Below are positions 25,571 through 34,925 of a DNA stretch of 41,426 nucleotides, in pieces. Position numbers and translations under genes: made by a program. The stretch is from Casp-actino8 sp037147055. Lineage in GTDB: Bacteria > Actinomycetota > Acidimicrobiia > Acidimicrobiales > Ilumatobacteraceae. Numbering within the stretch: the stretch's first letter is position 1; every line of letters starts with the position of its first letter. The stretch is from assembly GCA_037147055.1 (NCBI GenBank), contig JBAWVW010000010.1, forward strand, positions 1 to 41,426. Direction: 5' to 3'. The notes under the pieces are model-generated. The model was not told where the DNA came from. It saw only the letters and a program-made list of their open reading frames with translations, and made no database searches.

Positions 25571-26037
25571 TCAGGGTCGACCGTGTCGCCCGCAGATGCC
25601 TCTGCCTCGCACGCAGATGTTTCTGGCTGGCGCGCAGTGGCCATGGCAGCCCATAAATCTGTGGCGCTGAGAGGTCCCATGAAGGACTTGCGAACAACAC
25701 CCTGAGGATCGCACATAACTATGGTCGGAACTGCTTCGATTTTGTAGCGCTCGTGCAACTCGCGCTGTGACTCATACTCAACTTCAATCACAGCAACTTC
25801 ACGAGTTGCCAATACCTTTGCTTTTGCTGACATGTCGGCGCAGACATGACAGGAAGCAGATGTGAACACAACAACTAGCCAATCTTGGGATTGCATGGCG
25901 AAATCTGCTCGATCAATTTGAGTTGGAGCGGCAAATATTTTTTGTGTCGGCACATCACTGACCTGGCTTCGACGAATCACTATTGCTACGAAAGCCACGG
26001 TCACGGCGATCGCTAAGGCAATCAACAGACTGTTCAT
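25567..26037 (-). CDS. Membrane-anchored thioredoxin-fold protein with CHVC motif
   Basis: From the ATG at 26037 the protein is 156 residues. A single N-terminal membrane helix (about 3-22) is followed by a thioredoxin fold with VVVFTSASCHVCADMSAKAK (active-site CxxC as CHVC), VIEVEYESQRELHERYKIEAVPTIV and the cis-Pro in AVPT. An exported redox or cytochrome-maturation-like role is suggested by the anchor; if the orientation were reversed it would be cytosolic. An earlier start inside the DUF5719 gene (26115) is open but adds a polar stretch with no family match. The gene follows DUF5719 by 10 bases and converges on ftsH. Confidence 0.8.
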   Translation of the reverse strand: MNSLLIALAIAVTVAFVAIVIRRSQVSDVPTQKIFAAPTQIDRADFAMQSQDWLVVVFTSASCHVCADMSAKAKVLATREVAVIEVEYESQRELHERYKIEAVPTIVMCDPQGVVRKSFMGPLSATDLWAAMATARQPETSACEAEASAGDTVDPD

Positions 26038-26047
26038 CGTCGGAACA

Positions 26048-27484
26048 TCATCCGGGGATGGCCAGGGATCCACTACGTCCCCGCAAGGTTGGCGTCCGTT
26101 CAAGCCGTCGTTCAACCATCAGAGTTTGACTACCTACGACCTCGAGTGCTCGACCTAGAGCTAAATCATCAATCAAATCAATGGAAATTATGTCATTCGC
26201 GGCTAGGGGTATGTCAATCAAACCGGGGACTGGTTCCTCGCCACCGGGGCCGACCGAAAAGACGGTGACAAGTGCGTCCACAGAAGAAGTATTGAGCACG
26301 ATTAATGCATCCTTCAGGGCAATCCTGGTACTTGTAGGAATGCTCCACCTCAACGAACGCGTACCTTTTTGTCCACCGAGAACTACCGAAGTAACAACAC
26401 TTGTGGCCGCTGGCCTAGTGAGAATTCGCTCAACCACTAAGTTGGCTCCTGACTGACTGGTGATCACCGCACCATGAAGACCTTCGGGCATTCCCACTAA
26501 AGCGGCGGTGTTGAAGGCCACAACATCATGGGCTGGAATCGTCAGAGATGTTGCTGGTGGTGCGACGGTATCTTTCAGGCCAACAATCAGCACATTTGCT
26601 GAAACCTGTTCCTCCGAGGGATTAAAAATCTTGAAGGTCTCTGTCATTCCCATTCCCTTTTCACCATCGGCAAACCACCACTGATCCGACATTGAAGGAC
26701 TGCCGAGCGCAAGCACATAACCCAGTCGCCCCGCTCCAAGGAAATGTTGTTCTTTGGCAGCAACAATTTGACCAGCAGTTGCAGTGACACTGATTGCTAA
26801 AATCTTTTCATCTCTAAATCCAGCATCAGCGATATTCAAAACTCGCATCGACTGGGGTGGGATGACATAACCATCAAGATTCTGCGGAGAACGAAATCCT
26901 TTTTCCGTACTCACCCCAATATTTAGAATTGCAGGAGTCAAATAAGGGTTAGTCAACAGAATTCGAAACTCCGAAGCCGCAGCAGTGAATCCATCGGCAA
27001 AATACCACTCGCTCGAGGTGCTATTGGCACATGGAGATACTGCGACACCAGCAGGATGAATTGCTCGTTGTTCAACACTGGCTGAAGAATCGCTCAGTTC
27101 AACGTAGGCACTGGCGTAACGCGCGGTGACCAAAGCACCAATATCTACAGTCAATTGACTTCGCGCTTCAACGGCGATCTGCTTTCGCAAAGGGTCCTGT
27201 TCACTTGTCAGGATCGTCACCACACCAGTAATCGGAGCGTCCGTTGGATTAGTAAGGACAACTTCGCCACCGTATTCCCCGTCGCCACTCGGTCCACTGG
27301 CGGCAGATCCAGCACACAACCATGTACGCGTGATCACGCCTTCATCTTGATGAATTGACGGCGTGCCGAGACGCCTCGCAGCAGAAAAAATCTGCGGCCT
27401 GCCAGTGGCACTGTTGTTGGGCAGGACGACGGCACCGATACAAGCAGCAAACATCATGATGATGACTGTGAGTCGACGAATCAT
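26048..27484 (-). CDS. DUF5719-type exported protein
   Basis: A 478-residue protein with a signal peptide or anchor (residues about 4-24, MIRRLTVIIMMFAACIGAVV). The rest is built from repeated beta-rich units carrying similar phrases such as WYFADGFT (about 163) and WWFADGEKG (about 271), each followed by a run like LLTNP or IFNPSEE. These point to a repeated immunoglobulin- or propeller-like module of about 105 residues. The family is typical of actinobacteria, beside a GT2 membrane glycosyltransferase. Its ATG overlaps that gene's TAA (TAATG). It is probably an extracytoplasmic partner of the glycosyltransferase. Molecular function is unknown. Confidence 0.78.
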   Translation of the reverse strand: MIRRLTVIIMMFAACIGAVVLPNNSATGRPQIFSAARRLGTPSIHQDEGVITRTWLCAGSAASGPSGDGEYGGEVVLTNPTDAPITGVVTILTSEQDPLRKQIAVEARSQLTVDIGALVTARYASAYVELSDSSASVEQRAIHPAGVAVSPCANSTSSEWYFADGFTAAASEFRILLTNPYLTPAILNIGVSTEKGFRSPQNLDGYVIPPQSMRVLNIADAGFRDEKILAISVTATAGQIVAAKEQHFLGAGRLGYVLALGSPSMSDQWWFADGEKGMGMTETFKIFNPSEEQVSANVLIVGLKDTVAPPATSLTIPAHDVVAFNTAALVGMPEGLHGAVITSQSGANLVVERILTRPAATSVVTSVVLGGQKGTRSLRWSIPTSTRIALKDALIVLNTSSVDALVTVFSVGPGGEEPVPGLIDIPLAANDIISIDLIDDLALGRALEVVGSQTLMVERRLERTPTLRGRSGSLAIPG

Positions 27485-30400
27485 TAACTCATCTCCTCAA
27501 AAGAGACAACCGGTTCGAGAAGTGTTGGATTGATGCGACGGCGCAAGAAGCGCGGCTGGAACAGCGCTAGGAGAACGATGATCCACAAAATCGTCTGCAA
27601 AAAAACCCATAAGTAGCGCGTGACTGGATTGTCGTAGACAAGACGTCCCGAACCCGCACCACTTTCAAATGTCATCACAGATCCGAACGAGGCCATCCCA
27701 ACCACCGATCGCGTCGCGTTCTCAAGGCGCCAACGAGAGTCAAAAGGAATACCAAGATGCAATTGCCCAGCAGGTATTTCCTGAGTGACCGAGCGCCAAC
27801 TCGCAGTTCCTGTCAACGCCGCAAGCGAACCCGACACATCATTGGTGACTAATGCTGCAGTGCCACCGGCGTTGGCTCCCTGCGCGGCGCTCACGCTCAA
27901 CATCGCCGTCACTGGTATCCATTGCGTGTTTTCAAAAATGACCATGCTGGTTGGGCTATACACAGATCGCAGGTCCAACTGAGCCCCTAAAGATTGTGTT
28001 AGACCGCTGGCTACAGGCAGTGGCGAAGCACTTGTTGATTGCACTCGATCGAGTACCGGCACAACGATGTAGCGAATCCCGAAGGGAGCCATCAGACGAC
28101 CAACACGATCTGTTGCTCCTTGTGCGATGGCATCAATCAGAGGCTTGACGAACTGATCACTATCGTCCGAAATGGGGGTGAACTGATCAAGAACGGTGCT
28201 CTGCGAATTTTGAATTAACGAATAGGCCAAGCCATCGCCGTACGCATGTTGTCCTGCTGGTACAAGTCGCGTGTCACCAACTACCAATACTCGGAAATCT
28301 CCACTCCCTTGGTCACCTAGAAGCTCTTCAATCTGGCCTGCCAATGTTGTTGTCGGTTGGCCCCAACGCCCGTTGATACCTGCAGCGAGCACCGGCAATA
28401 AAGAAATGGAGAGCGTTGCCAGCGAAATCACGGCAAGCGGCTGACGCCAACCGAAGTTCGCACCGCGCACATCAATACCAAAGGACATCACGATGATTGC
28501 CGCGCCAATCGCTAATCCGATAGCAACGGGTACCAACATCATTCCTGCTTCGGGAAGCCGAAACGGTAAGTGGTGACCGGCGTCAAGAGAAGCGAGTACG
28601 AGACTTCCAGTGACCAACACTGACGCCCGAATCGACCACACAAAACGTGAATTTTTTGCCACCAGAGTGGCTACGAATAATGGCACATACAAAAAGAGGA
28701 CTAACCCTCCGAGGGCCGATGGGCCGGTGTCCATACGCATCAGATCCCACCATCCGAGACCACTTGGTCGGTGGGTGTCTACGCCAACAATGACCGCCCA
28801 AGCATCTGCCTGCAAAAACCGTGTCGTCCAAGGAAGATTGAGAACAACAGCGGCGACGGTGGCAGTCAGGACCCCTGCCAAACCCAATCCAGCGGCCCGA
28901 GTTGATCCGCCGCCGATCACTGCCGCTAATTGCCATAAAACAACACACATCACGACCACGAGAACCGTGGATGGACTGAAAGCCAACGTCACTGCCAAGA
29001 GCAGTGAAAGTTTTGCCACCAATCGAATTCGCTGTTCGCTTGAGGGATGGTCAATAACATCGCCCACCGTGTCATCAACAATTGACGATCCAATGCCACC
29101 GAAAGATCGCAGAAGATGTAACGCCCACGGCACGACGGCGTAGGCGATCAAAACCTGATGACGTCCCGTCGCCATTGCGACATAGGGAATCGGGACTGCT
29201 GCATAAGCAAAGACTCCAGCAAGACGAGCACGGTCATTGGCAACGACGGCACACAGAGCCGATGCTCCAAACCAACCAAGCGGGATCAAACCAACAATCA
29301 ACAATGTGTGAACGAGACCCATGTGAGCCAAGGCAACGATTCCTCCCAGCGCTATCAAAATCATGCTGGTTGGTTGGGATGAAGAACTTCCAAGATCTTG
29401 ATTGCGCCAACCACTGAAATATTCAGAAATGAGATTCCTCGGCGAATCTGGCAATCGGGAGAATTGCCCGATGGGTTCGACGCCCGAAGCAAAGAGGTGG
29501 CGTCCACCGAGAAAGAGCACAATGATCAGCGTCACCCAGCCGACTGTGATGAGGGTGCGTCGCTCGCGTGAACCTTGGGTGGCAGAATGCCCTGCGAATA
29601 CTTGCTTACTTCCATGACGCACCACGCGCCGCCACGACGCTGAGCCACGTACTTGGAGTTCTACGATCTCGCGCTCAGGGACTCGTCGCAGTATGCGTGC
29701 TTGGCGACGACGACGCAGAATCGACGCACTGCGGGTGATCGGACTTCCGCATGAACTCAACAGACCGACGGCCCGACGCCCATCGCCACGCATCAAAGAT
29801 ACCAATGCCCCGAGCAGTGTTGCCAAGAACAGCAACGGAACGATCATCAACATCCGCAATGATCCAGTCAGCGACGCCACCGTCATCATTCGAGTGCGTT
29901 CGGCGGTCGATCCTTGAGCATGTACCCGGCGGCGTTGGCGTGCCATTGCTGAAGGCACGATCATCACTCGCGCCCCAGACAAATGCGAGCGCCAGCAAAG
30001 ATCAAGGGCGGCACCGTCATCTTCGATAGTTGGTTCAAACCCCCCCAATTCGCGAAAGAGATCCGCACGAATCAATAAACACGCTGACGAAAGTGCGAAA
30101 ACATCGCGCACCGCGTCGTGCTGCTCTTGATCAATCTCCAGCGGTTCGATGGGATCGTCCAATTGCCCGAACCAGTCCATGGCATAACCAACACTGCGCA
30201 GAATCTGCGGATTATCTCCGTCCAGAATCTTGGGTCCGCAGACTCCTGCATTTGATTGCTGCATTTCGTTTACTAATTGACTCACAGCCCGGACGTCAAG
30301 CACCACATCGTGATGCATCAGTAAGAAGAAACCACTCTCCCCATCAACGAGGCGCAGTACCGAATTGGCCGCCAGGGCATAGCCGAGATCAGCGCCTAAT

Positions 30401-30657
30401 TCGGTAATGTGGGCCCCCGGCGCCGTACTCCCAACGAGTTCTTTCACCTGTCCGATCTCTTCTTCCTCGCCTGGTCCAAGAAGAACCAAAATCTGCAGAT
30501 TTTGGTAATCCTGCAGAGCTAGTGCGCCAAGAACTTCGGCCAAATCTGGGGATAACGAACGAACGACGAGTGCAACAACCACCCCAGGCGTCGGCGATTG
30601 GCTGATTTCCTCGAAGCCATCGCCAGCAAGGTGCGTTAAATCCGGTTCGTTTTCCAC
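27484..30657 (-). CDS. GT2 glycosyltransferase fused to a large membrane domain
   Basis: A 1057-residue protein. A cytoplasmic GT-A domain occupies about 25-330, with the metal-binding position read as HHDV (115-118) instead of the common DxD or HDD, a GPKIL segment and an acceptor-side EDDGAALDLCWRSH segment. Around ten membrane helices follow (about 265-290, then 380-800), and a final helix near residue 1020. An extracytoplasmic beta-rich region lies between 800 and 1010. It probably transfers a sugar to a lipid or wall acceptor. It starts at GTG 30657 and leads the operon with DUF5719 and the thioredoxin-like gene. Donor and acceptor cannot be named. Confidence 0.85.
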   Translation of the reverse strand: MENEPDLTHLAGDGFEEISQSPTPGVVVALVVRSLSPDLAEVLGALALQDYQNLQILVLLGPGEEEEIGQVKELVGSTAPGAHITELGADLGYALAANSVLRLVDGESGFFLLMHHDVVLDVRAVSQLVNEMQQSNAGVCGPKILDGDNPQILRSVGYAMDWFGQLDDPIEPLEIDQEQHDAVRDVFALSSACLLIRADLFRELGGFEPTIEDDGAALDLCWRSHLSGARVMIVPSAMARQRRRVHAQGSTAERTRMMTVASLTGSLRMLMIVPLLFLATLLGALVSLMRGDGRRAVGLLSSCGSPITRSASILRRRRQARILRRVPEREIVELQVRGSASWRRVVRHGSKQVFAGHSATQGSRERRTLITVGWVTLIIVLFLGGRHLFASGVEPIGQFSRLPDSPRNLISEYFSGWRNQDLGSSSSQPTSMILIALGGIVALAHMGLVHTLLIVGLIPLGWFGASALCAVVANDRARLAGVFAYAAVPIPYVAMATGRHQVLIAYAVVPWALHLLRSFGGIGSSIVDDTVGDVIDHPSSEQRIRLVAKLSLLLAVTLAFSPSTVLVVVMCVVLWQLAAVIGGGSTRAAGLGLAGVLTATVAAVVLNLPWTTRFLQADAWAVIVGVDTHRPSGLGWWDLMRMDTGPSALGGLVLFLYVPLFVATLVAKNSRFVWSIRASVLVTGSLVLASLDAGHHLPFRLPEAGMMLVPVAIGLAIGAAIIVMSFGIDVRGANFGWRQPLAVISLATLSISLLPVLAAGINGRWGQPTTTLAGQIEELLGDQGSGDFRVLVVGDTRLVPAGQHAYGDGLAYSLIQNSQSTVLDQFTPISDDSDQFVKPLIDAIAQGATDRVGRLMAPFGIRYIVVPVLDRVQSTSASPLPVASGLTQSLGAQLDLRSVYSPTSMVIFENTQWIPVTAMLSVSAAQGANAGGTAALVTNDVSGSLAALTGTASWRSVTQEIPAGQLHLGIPFDSRWRLENATRSVVGMASFGSVMTFESGAGSGRLVYDNPVTRYLWVFLQTILWIIVLLALFQPRFLRRRINPTLLEPVVSFEEMS

Positions 30658-30694
30658 AGTGGGTCAAGGTTACTAGCGGACTCGGCCCGACTTT

Positions 30695-30719
30695 GGTCAC
30701 CCACGCGGTCAGGTCACCC
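30695..30719. promoter_or_regulatory. Repeated GGTCACCC in the divergent GT2-flippase region
   Basis: GGTCACCC occurs at 30695-30702 and again at 30712-30719, 17 bases apart start to start, in the 138-base gap between divergent envelope genes. A shared operator is possible. The match is short, so chance cannot be excluded. Confidence 0.25.
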
Positions 30720-30795
30720 CACCTTGAGTAAGATCATGAGCCGTGAACTTCGTCGCACTCAACTACCAGTATTTCCTTGACTCGGCATTGATCTC

Positions 30796-32118
30796 GTGAG
30801 CACCGACATCCCAACGAAGAATAACAAGATCCCATTACCCGAAGGAACGCTGGCGGTCGGCGGCGGACTGATGGTCGCAGGTATTTCCAGTTACGCATTT
30901 TTTAAGGTTGGTCAAGAAGCCCTCGGCAAAGAAGACTTCAAACCCATCGTGGCACTGTGGTTCGCCACGTTTGTTCTAGCACCAGGTTTCTTTTTACCTC
31001 TTGAACAAGAAATGGGGCGGGCTCTAGCCCACCGTCGGGCACTCGGCATGGGTGGGCGTGCGATTGTCGGACGCATCGTGCCGCTCGGCATCGCAATCGC
31101 CGGAATTGTCGTGGCTCTACTCGCTGGATTTAGTTCAATCGCTACCAAACATTTCTTTGAGGGTTACGGCTTAGTGACAGCAGCCTTAATCATCGCTTTT
31201 ATTTCTTACGCACCTGCCCATTTAGCGCGTGGTATTTGCTCAGGTCACGGTCGGTTCTCCTCATACGGGATCATCATGGGTGCCGATGGTTTCGTGAGAA
31301 TTGTTGGTTGTATCGTCTTGTGGCAACTTGATATCACCAACGTTGGTGCTTATGCCATGGTCGTAGCGCTATCACCACTTTCCGGAGTTTTGATAGTCGG
31401 TCTTCGTGGAGGCTTAAAAACGGAGGAAGGACCAGTTGCTCCGTGGAGCGAAGTGACGCCCAATCTGGGTTGGTTGTTGATCGGCTCGCTGATGGGTGCT
31501 GGTTTAGTCAACGCTGGACCAATAGCCGTCAATATTTTGGCAAACGATCAGCAGAATCAAGAGGTGACGGCTTTCGGAAACGGCGTCCTGCTCTCGCGTG
31601 TTCCTCTGTTTTTATTCCAAGCAGTGCAGGCCGCCTTGCTGCCACGGTTAGCACGACTCGCGGCCCAGAACGATCTCGATGAGTTCCGCAACGCATTCCG
31701 TCGTTTGATACAAGTTGTCGTCGCCGTGGGACTTCTCGGCACACTCGGTTCATTTGCCGTCGGACCAGCCATGCTGGCGTTGGTTTACGACGATGCACTT
31801 GACAGACGCTCGCTCACAATGCTCGCGATCGGAAGTGCCCTGTACATGGTTGCTCTAGCAACCGCCCAAGCAGTGATTGCTCTCAACGGTCATGCTCGAG
31901 TTGGTCTTGGCTGGCTGGCTGGAATGGCTTCGTTTGTGTTGTGCGTGTGGTTGACATCAGATGACCTCTACCTACGCGTCGAAATCGGACTCGTCGTTAG
32001 TTCATTGGTCGCTTTGGTGACCTTTGTTGTGTCCCTACAGAGACTTCTGGTCGCTGGAGCGATCATCACCAGCGATTCTTTGAGTGACGCATTATCGGAT
32101 CGACCCTTTGAAACCTGA
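30796..32118 (+). CDS. MOP-superfamily flippase-like membrane protein
   Basis: A 440-residue protein with about 12 hydrophobic segments and short polar loops, the size and layout of Wzx/MATE/MurJ-type flippases that move lipid-linked glycans across the membrane. Recognisable features are FFLPLEQEMGRALAHRRALG in the first third and LLSRVPLFLFQAVQAALLPRLARLA in the middle, typical of polysaccharide-biosynthesis family members. It starts with GTG, which overlaps the TGA of an 18-codon upstream frame (30743-30799, GTGA junction). It sits opposite the GT2 gene and converges on gmd, so flipping a surface glycan precursor is the likely role. Confidence 0.82.
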   Translation: MSTDIPTKNNKIPLPEGTLAVGGGLMVAGISSYAFFKVGQEALGKEDFKPIVALWFATFVLAPGFFLPLEQEMGRALAHRRALGMGGRAIVGRIVPLGIAIAGIVVALLAGFSSIATKHFFEGYGLVTAALIIAFISYAPAHLARGICSGHGRFSSYGIIMGADGFVRIVGCIVLWQLDITNVGAYAMVVALSPLSGVLIVGLRGGLKTEEGPVAPWSEVTPNLGWLLIGSLMGAGLVNAGPIAVNILANDQQNQEVTAFGNGVLLSRVPLFLFQAVQAALLPRLARLAAQNDLDEFRNAFRRLIQVVVAVGLLGTLGSFAVGPAMLALVYDDALDRRSLTMLAIGSALYMVALATAQAVIALNGHARVGLGWLAGMASFVLCVWLTSDDLYLRVEIGLVVSSLVALVTFVVSLQRLLVAGAIITSDSLSDALSDRPFET

Positions 32119-32133
32119 TCGCGGGTCAGAGGC

Positions 32134-33132
32134 TTAATCAGTTAAGTCGCGTCGAGCCTTGCGGGACTCAAGACGCAGATCATTTTCCACCATCATGCGC
32201 ACGAGACTTGGGAAGTCAACCTCTGGTGTCCAACCCAACTTCTCCCGAGCCTTCGTTGAATCTCCAATGAGTAAATCAACTTCGGCAGGTCGGAAAAACT
32301 TTGGATCTTGACGAACATAGGAACGCCAATTGCTGACGCCTGCAACCTCAAAAGCCAACTCAACTAATTCTTCAATCGTATGTGTTTCACCGGTAGCGAT
32401 GACATAGTCATCAGGTTCCTCTTGTTGCAGCATCATCCACATGGCCTTCACATAATCTCCGGCGTATCCCCAATCTCGCTTGGCATCAAGGTTGCCGAGT
32501 ACTAATTCGTCCTGCAAACCAAGTTTGATACGCGCCGCAGCGTTAGTGACCTTGCGTGTCACAAACTCAATACCACGGCGGGGACCCTCGTGATTGAACA
32601 AAATTCCTGAACATGCCCAGAGTCCATAACTTTCGCGATAGTTCACGGTGATGTCATGTCCAAAAACCTTGGCACACCCATAGGGCGAACGAGGATGAAA
32701 CGGAGTTAATTCATCCTGCGGAATCTGGCGCACCTTGCCGAACATTTCAGATGACGAGGCCTGATAGAAGCGAATCTTGTTATCGGTCTGACCACCGACC
32801 ATACGCACAGCCTCCAACATCCGCAAGACACCAGTACCCGTCAGATTGGCTGTTAGTTCAGCCTGATTCCATGAAAGCGCGACGAAGGAAATGGCAGCCA
32901 AGTTATAGACCTCATCGGGCTGGGCCACTTCAAGGGCTTTAACGAGCGATGGTAGATCTGCCAAATCCCCGGGCACGATATTCACATAGGGAAACTCTTC
33001 ACGAATGATCTGCTCTTTAGGGTTATTTTGACCCTTGACCATGCCAAAGACCTCATATCCCTTGGAATGTAAAAATTCGGCCATGTGCTGGCCATCTTGA
33101 CCAGTAACGCCGGTGATAAAGGCTCGGGGCAT
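32134..33132 (-). CDS. gmd: GDP-mannose 4,6-dehydratase
   Basis: Converts GDP-D-mannose into GDP-4-keto-6-deoxymannose, precursor of fucose, rhamnose and other deoxysugars. The 332-residue extended SDR has the NADP-binding GVTGQDG (8-14), the SSSEMFG segment (about 126-132) that supplies catalytic Ser and Glu, and the YGCAK pair (Tyr151, Lys155). LFNHEGPRRGIEFVTRKV is diagnostic. AGGAG stands seven bases before the ATG. No fcl or rmd reductase partner is adjacent, so the final sugar is not determined. Confidence 0.95.
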   Translation of the reverse strand: MPRAFITGVTGQDGQHMAEFLHSKGYEVFGMVKGQNNPKEQIIREEFPYVNIVPGDLADLPSLVKALEVAQPDEVYNLAAISFVALSWNQAELTANLTGTGVLRMLEAVRMVGGQTDNKIRFYQASSSEMFGKVRQIPQDELTPFHPRSPYGCAKVFGHDITVNYRESYGLWACSGILFNHEGPRRGIEFVTRKVTNAAARIKLGLQDELVLGNLDAKRDWGYAGDYVKAMWMMLQQEEPDDYVIATGETHTIEELVELAFEVAGVSNWRSYVRQDPKFFRPAEVDLLIGDSTKAREKLGWTPEVDFPSLVRMMVENDLRLESRKARRDLTD

Positions 33133-33223
33133 AAAACACTCCTAGAGAGATCAACTGAGATAGTCCATACTACGGCTCAGGACCTACGCTCAGATTGATG
33201 CCGTTCATCTCAGTAGGTCGAAA

Positions 33224-34180
33224 GTGATCACAGTTCTTGCCGGTGGGGTCGGCGCAGCCCGTTTTTTACGCGGTCTTATTCTCGAAATGGATCCTCAAGA
33301 AATCACCGTCGTTGTCAATACTGGCGACGACACGATGATGCACGGTCTGCGTATTTCTCCTGACTTAGACACCGTGACCTACACTGTGTCCGCCGCTATT
33401 GACCCGCACAGAGGCTGGGGCTTGGCACATGAATCCTGGGTCGCTATGGAATCCCTGGCGCGCTACGGGGCAGTCAAGCCTGACAACTCCAGCGCAGCAG
33501 GAACTTGGTTCAATCTCGGGGACCGCGACTTGGCCACACATCTTTATCGCACCGCACGCCTCGCAGAGGGAGCGACCCTCAGCGACGTCACAACCGAGAT
33601 TGCTCAGGCTTGGGGCATCACAATGAAGATGATGCCTATGTCTGATGATCCTGTGTCGACGATGGTGGACATCATTGAAGATGGTTCTGGATTGCGAGTG
33701 TCGTTTCAGGAATATTTTGTGAAACGTCATCACGGTGTTCCCGTCACCGGTGTTGAATTCATCGGAGCGAAAACTGCGCAGCCGACGTTTTTATCCGTCC
33801 TGCGTGATTCCGAGGTCGTCATCATCGCTCCCTCTAACCCCATCGTTTCTCTCGGGCCGATTCGCGCGCTGTGCGATGTTGATTCAACACTGATGGCAAT
33901 GCGCGATCAAGTTGTGGCGATATCTCCCATCGTCGCTGGAGCGGCATTAAAAGGGCCCGCTGATCGAATGTTGACTGAACTTGGACATGAAGCATCCGTT
34001 GTCGGTGTGGCGAGACTCTACGCCGGGATATGTGGAACCTTGGTCATTGACGAACAAGATGCCCATCTACAAACTGCAGTAGAACGCGAGGGTTTGCGCT
34101 GTCTCATCACCGACACCATCATGCGAACGCCAGAGATCACTCAATCCCTCGCCCGCGTCGTACTCGGCGCGGTTCGTTAA
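33224..34180 (+). CDS. cofD: 2-phospho-L-lactate transferase CofD/FbiA
   Basis: Joins the lactyl or enolpyruvyl phosphate unit to the deazaflavin FO during coenzyme F420 synthesis. The 318-residue protein begins ITVLAGGVGAARFLRGL and continues with VVNTGDD near residue 31, PDLDTVTYT, GDRDLATHLYRT near residue 102, and IAPSNPIVSLGPI near residue 205. All are CofD signatures. The start is GTG with AGG six bases before it. It is followed after 10 bases by cofE. In actinobacteria the pair corresponds to fbiA-fbiB. The cofC and fbiC steps are not encoded in the window. Confidence 0.96.
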   Translation: MITVLAGGVGAARFLRGLILEMDPQEITVVVNTGDDTMMHGLRISPDLDTVTYTVSAAIDPHRGWGLAHESWVAMESLARYGAVKPDNSSAAGTWFNLGDRDLATHLYRTARLAEGATLSDVTTEIAQAWGITMKMMPMSDDPVSTMVDIIEDGSGLRVSFQEYFVKRHHGVPVTGVEFIGAKTAQPTFLSVLRDSEVVIIAPSNPIVSLGPIRALCDVDSTLMAMRDQVVAISPIVAGAALKGPADRMLTELGHEASVVGVARLYAGICGTLVIDEQDAHLQTAVEREGLRCLITDTIMRTPEITQSLARVVLGAVR

Positions 34181-34190
34181 GGAGAACATC

Positions 34191-34922
34191 ATGAGCCAAG
34201 AGTCAACACAACAAAGAATCAGCGCCTGGGCGGTCATGGGTATCGGGGAAATTGTCCCTGGGGACCAACTCGGCGATGTCATTGTTGAGGCCTGTAGAAA
34301 TGCTCCTAATGGACCGCTACAAGATGGTGATGTTCTTGTTGTCACTCAAAAAATTGTCTCCAAAGCCGAGGGACGCATGGTCGAGATCGACCCCGACGAT
34401 CCACTTTCACATAAAGTTTTAGTTGAACAAGAAGGTGTACGCGTCGTACGCCGGCGAGGTGACCTGATCATTACTGAAACACAACATGGTTTCATCTGTG
34501 CCAACAGTGGGATCGATCTCTCAAACGTTGAACGCGGGTGGGCTGCCTTATTACCCATTGACAGTGATCGTTCGGCACGCCGAATACGCGACATCATTCG
34601 CGCGAAACTTGGAGTCTCGGTTGGGATCATTGTCTCGGACACTTTTGGTCGCCCATGGCGCAAAGGACTCACCGATGTAGCCATTGGTGTCGCAGGAGTT
34701 GCTGCAGTATTAGATCTACGGGGCACACCAGATGCCCTTGGACGCATGATGCAAGTGACCGAGGTGTGTATTGCCGACGAGGTTGCTTGTGCCGCCGAAT
34801 TAGTGATGGGGAAATCCAACGGAGTTCCAGTGGCAGTGATTCGCGGCTTAGATCCTCTGTGGATGCGCGAATCATCCATGAGCGAAATTGTTCGACCACC
34901 CCAAGAGGACCTCTTTCGCTGA
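34191..34922 (+). CDS. cofE: Coenzyme F420:L-glutamate ligase CofE (FbiB N-terminal type)
   Basis: Adds glutamates to the F420 precursor using GTP. The 243-residue protein shows DVLVVTQKIVSKAEGR near residue 45, ANSGIDLSNV near residue 105, and VSDTFGRPWRKGLTDVAIGVAG near residue 147, all CofE hallmarks. In mycobacteria FbiB has an additional C-terminal FMN-reductase domain; that domain is absent here and the gene ends at the usual CofE length. A separate reductase elsewhere would be needed for dehydro-F420. GGAG lies six bases before the ATG. It converges on the SDR gene with a 3-base gap. Confidence 0.95.
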   Translation: MSQESTQQRISAWAVMGIGEIVPGDQLGDVIVEACRNAPNGPLQDGDVLVVTQKIVSKAEGRMVEIDPDDPLSHKVLVEQEGVRVVRRRGDLIITETQHGFICANSGIDLSNVERGWAALLPIDSDRSARRIRDIIRAKLGVSVGIIVSDTFGRPWRKGLTDVAIGVAGVAAVLDLRGTPDALGRMMQVTEVCIADEVACAAELVMGKSNGVPVAVIRGLDPLWMRESSMSEIVRPPQEDLFR

Positions 34923-34925
34923 AGG

